Below, in pieces: positions 5,997 to 6,035 of a stretch of DNA of 6,035 nt (positions are counted from its first letter, which is position 1; each line of letters starts with the position of its first letter). Source of the DNA: Gammaproteobacteria bacterium (GTDB lineage: Bacteria; Pseudomonadota; Gammaproteobacteria; Arenicellales; DRJH01); the NCBI GenBank assembly GCA_011052285.1, contig DRJH01000479.1, positions 1-6,035 of the forward strand, in the 5' to 3' direction. The notes below the pieces were generated by a model. The model worked only from the letters and a program-made list of their open reading frames with translations. It was not told where the DNA came from and did not search any database. The position numbers and the translations under genes are program-made.

Positions 5997-6035
5997 ACAA
6001 TGCGCGACATCCAGACCCTAATATCTTCAATTCGG

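Noticed and set aside
5990..6034. Minus-strand open frame of 14 codons ending in TGA just before glyQ, possibly the tail of an upstream gene
   Set aside because: It is too short to identify, and a second minus-strand frame there is also open (stop at 5995-5997), so there is no basis to choose.

Overview
The window fits a gammaproteobacterial chromosome of moderate GC content. The organism cannot be named from the sequence. The two-subunit bacterial glycyl-tRNA synthetase genes, followed further on by gmhB and a plsC-type acyltransferase, recall the glyQ-glyS-gmhB-plsC neighbourhood of Pseudomonas and marine gammaproteobacteria. The GmhB zinc loop is the short form I associate with pseudomonads, and GlyS is close to its gammaproteobacterial relatives.

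Layout. Positions 1-287 are AT-rich and hold no supported gene. They contain one imperfect inverted repeat (132-160) and, at the right edge, a very good sigma70-type promoter whose predicted start point falls on or next to the ATG of the following gene. Positions 288-959 (+) encode a secreted protein of unknown function with a Pro/Ala/Thr-rich tail. Everything else is one minus-strand gene train, read from right to left: glyQ (5985-5026), glyS (5029-2933), an ArsC/Spx-like thioredoxin-fold gene (2936-2565), a MazG-like nucleotide pyrophosphohydrolase gene (2568-2230), gmhB (2233-1622) and plsC (1608-889). The first five are joined by four consecutive 4-nt stop/start overlaps (ATGA or GTGA), and plsC follows after 13 nt. 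The end of plsC overlaps the end of the plus-strand gene by 71 bp, tail to tail.

How the genes fit together. GlyQ and GlyS form the tetrameric glycyl-tRNA synthetase. GmhB makes a precursor for the ADP-heptose of the LPS inner core, and PlsC acylates lysophosphatidic acid for membrane phospholipid, so the operon joins translation and envelope synthesis. The ArsC/Spx-like and MazG-like genes between glyS and gmhB are less expected. They may serve redox or stress functions and nucleotide-pool cleaning, but no substrate can be read from the sequence.

I found no mobile element, CRISPR array, tRNA or rRNA, and no clearly new defence or mobile system. The best points to follow up are the probable leaderless promoter, the antisense gene overlap, the two-gene insertion in a fully coupled operon, and substitutions at normally conserved GlyQ positions.
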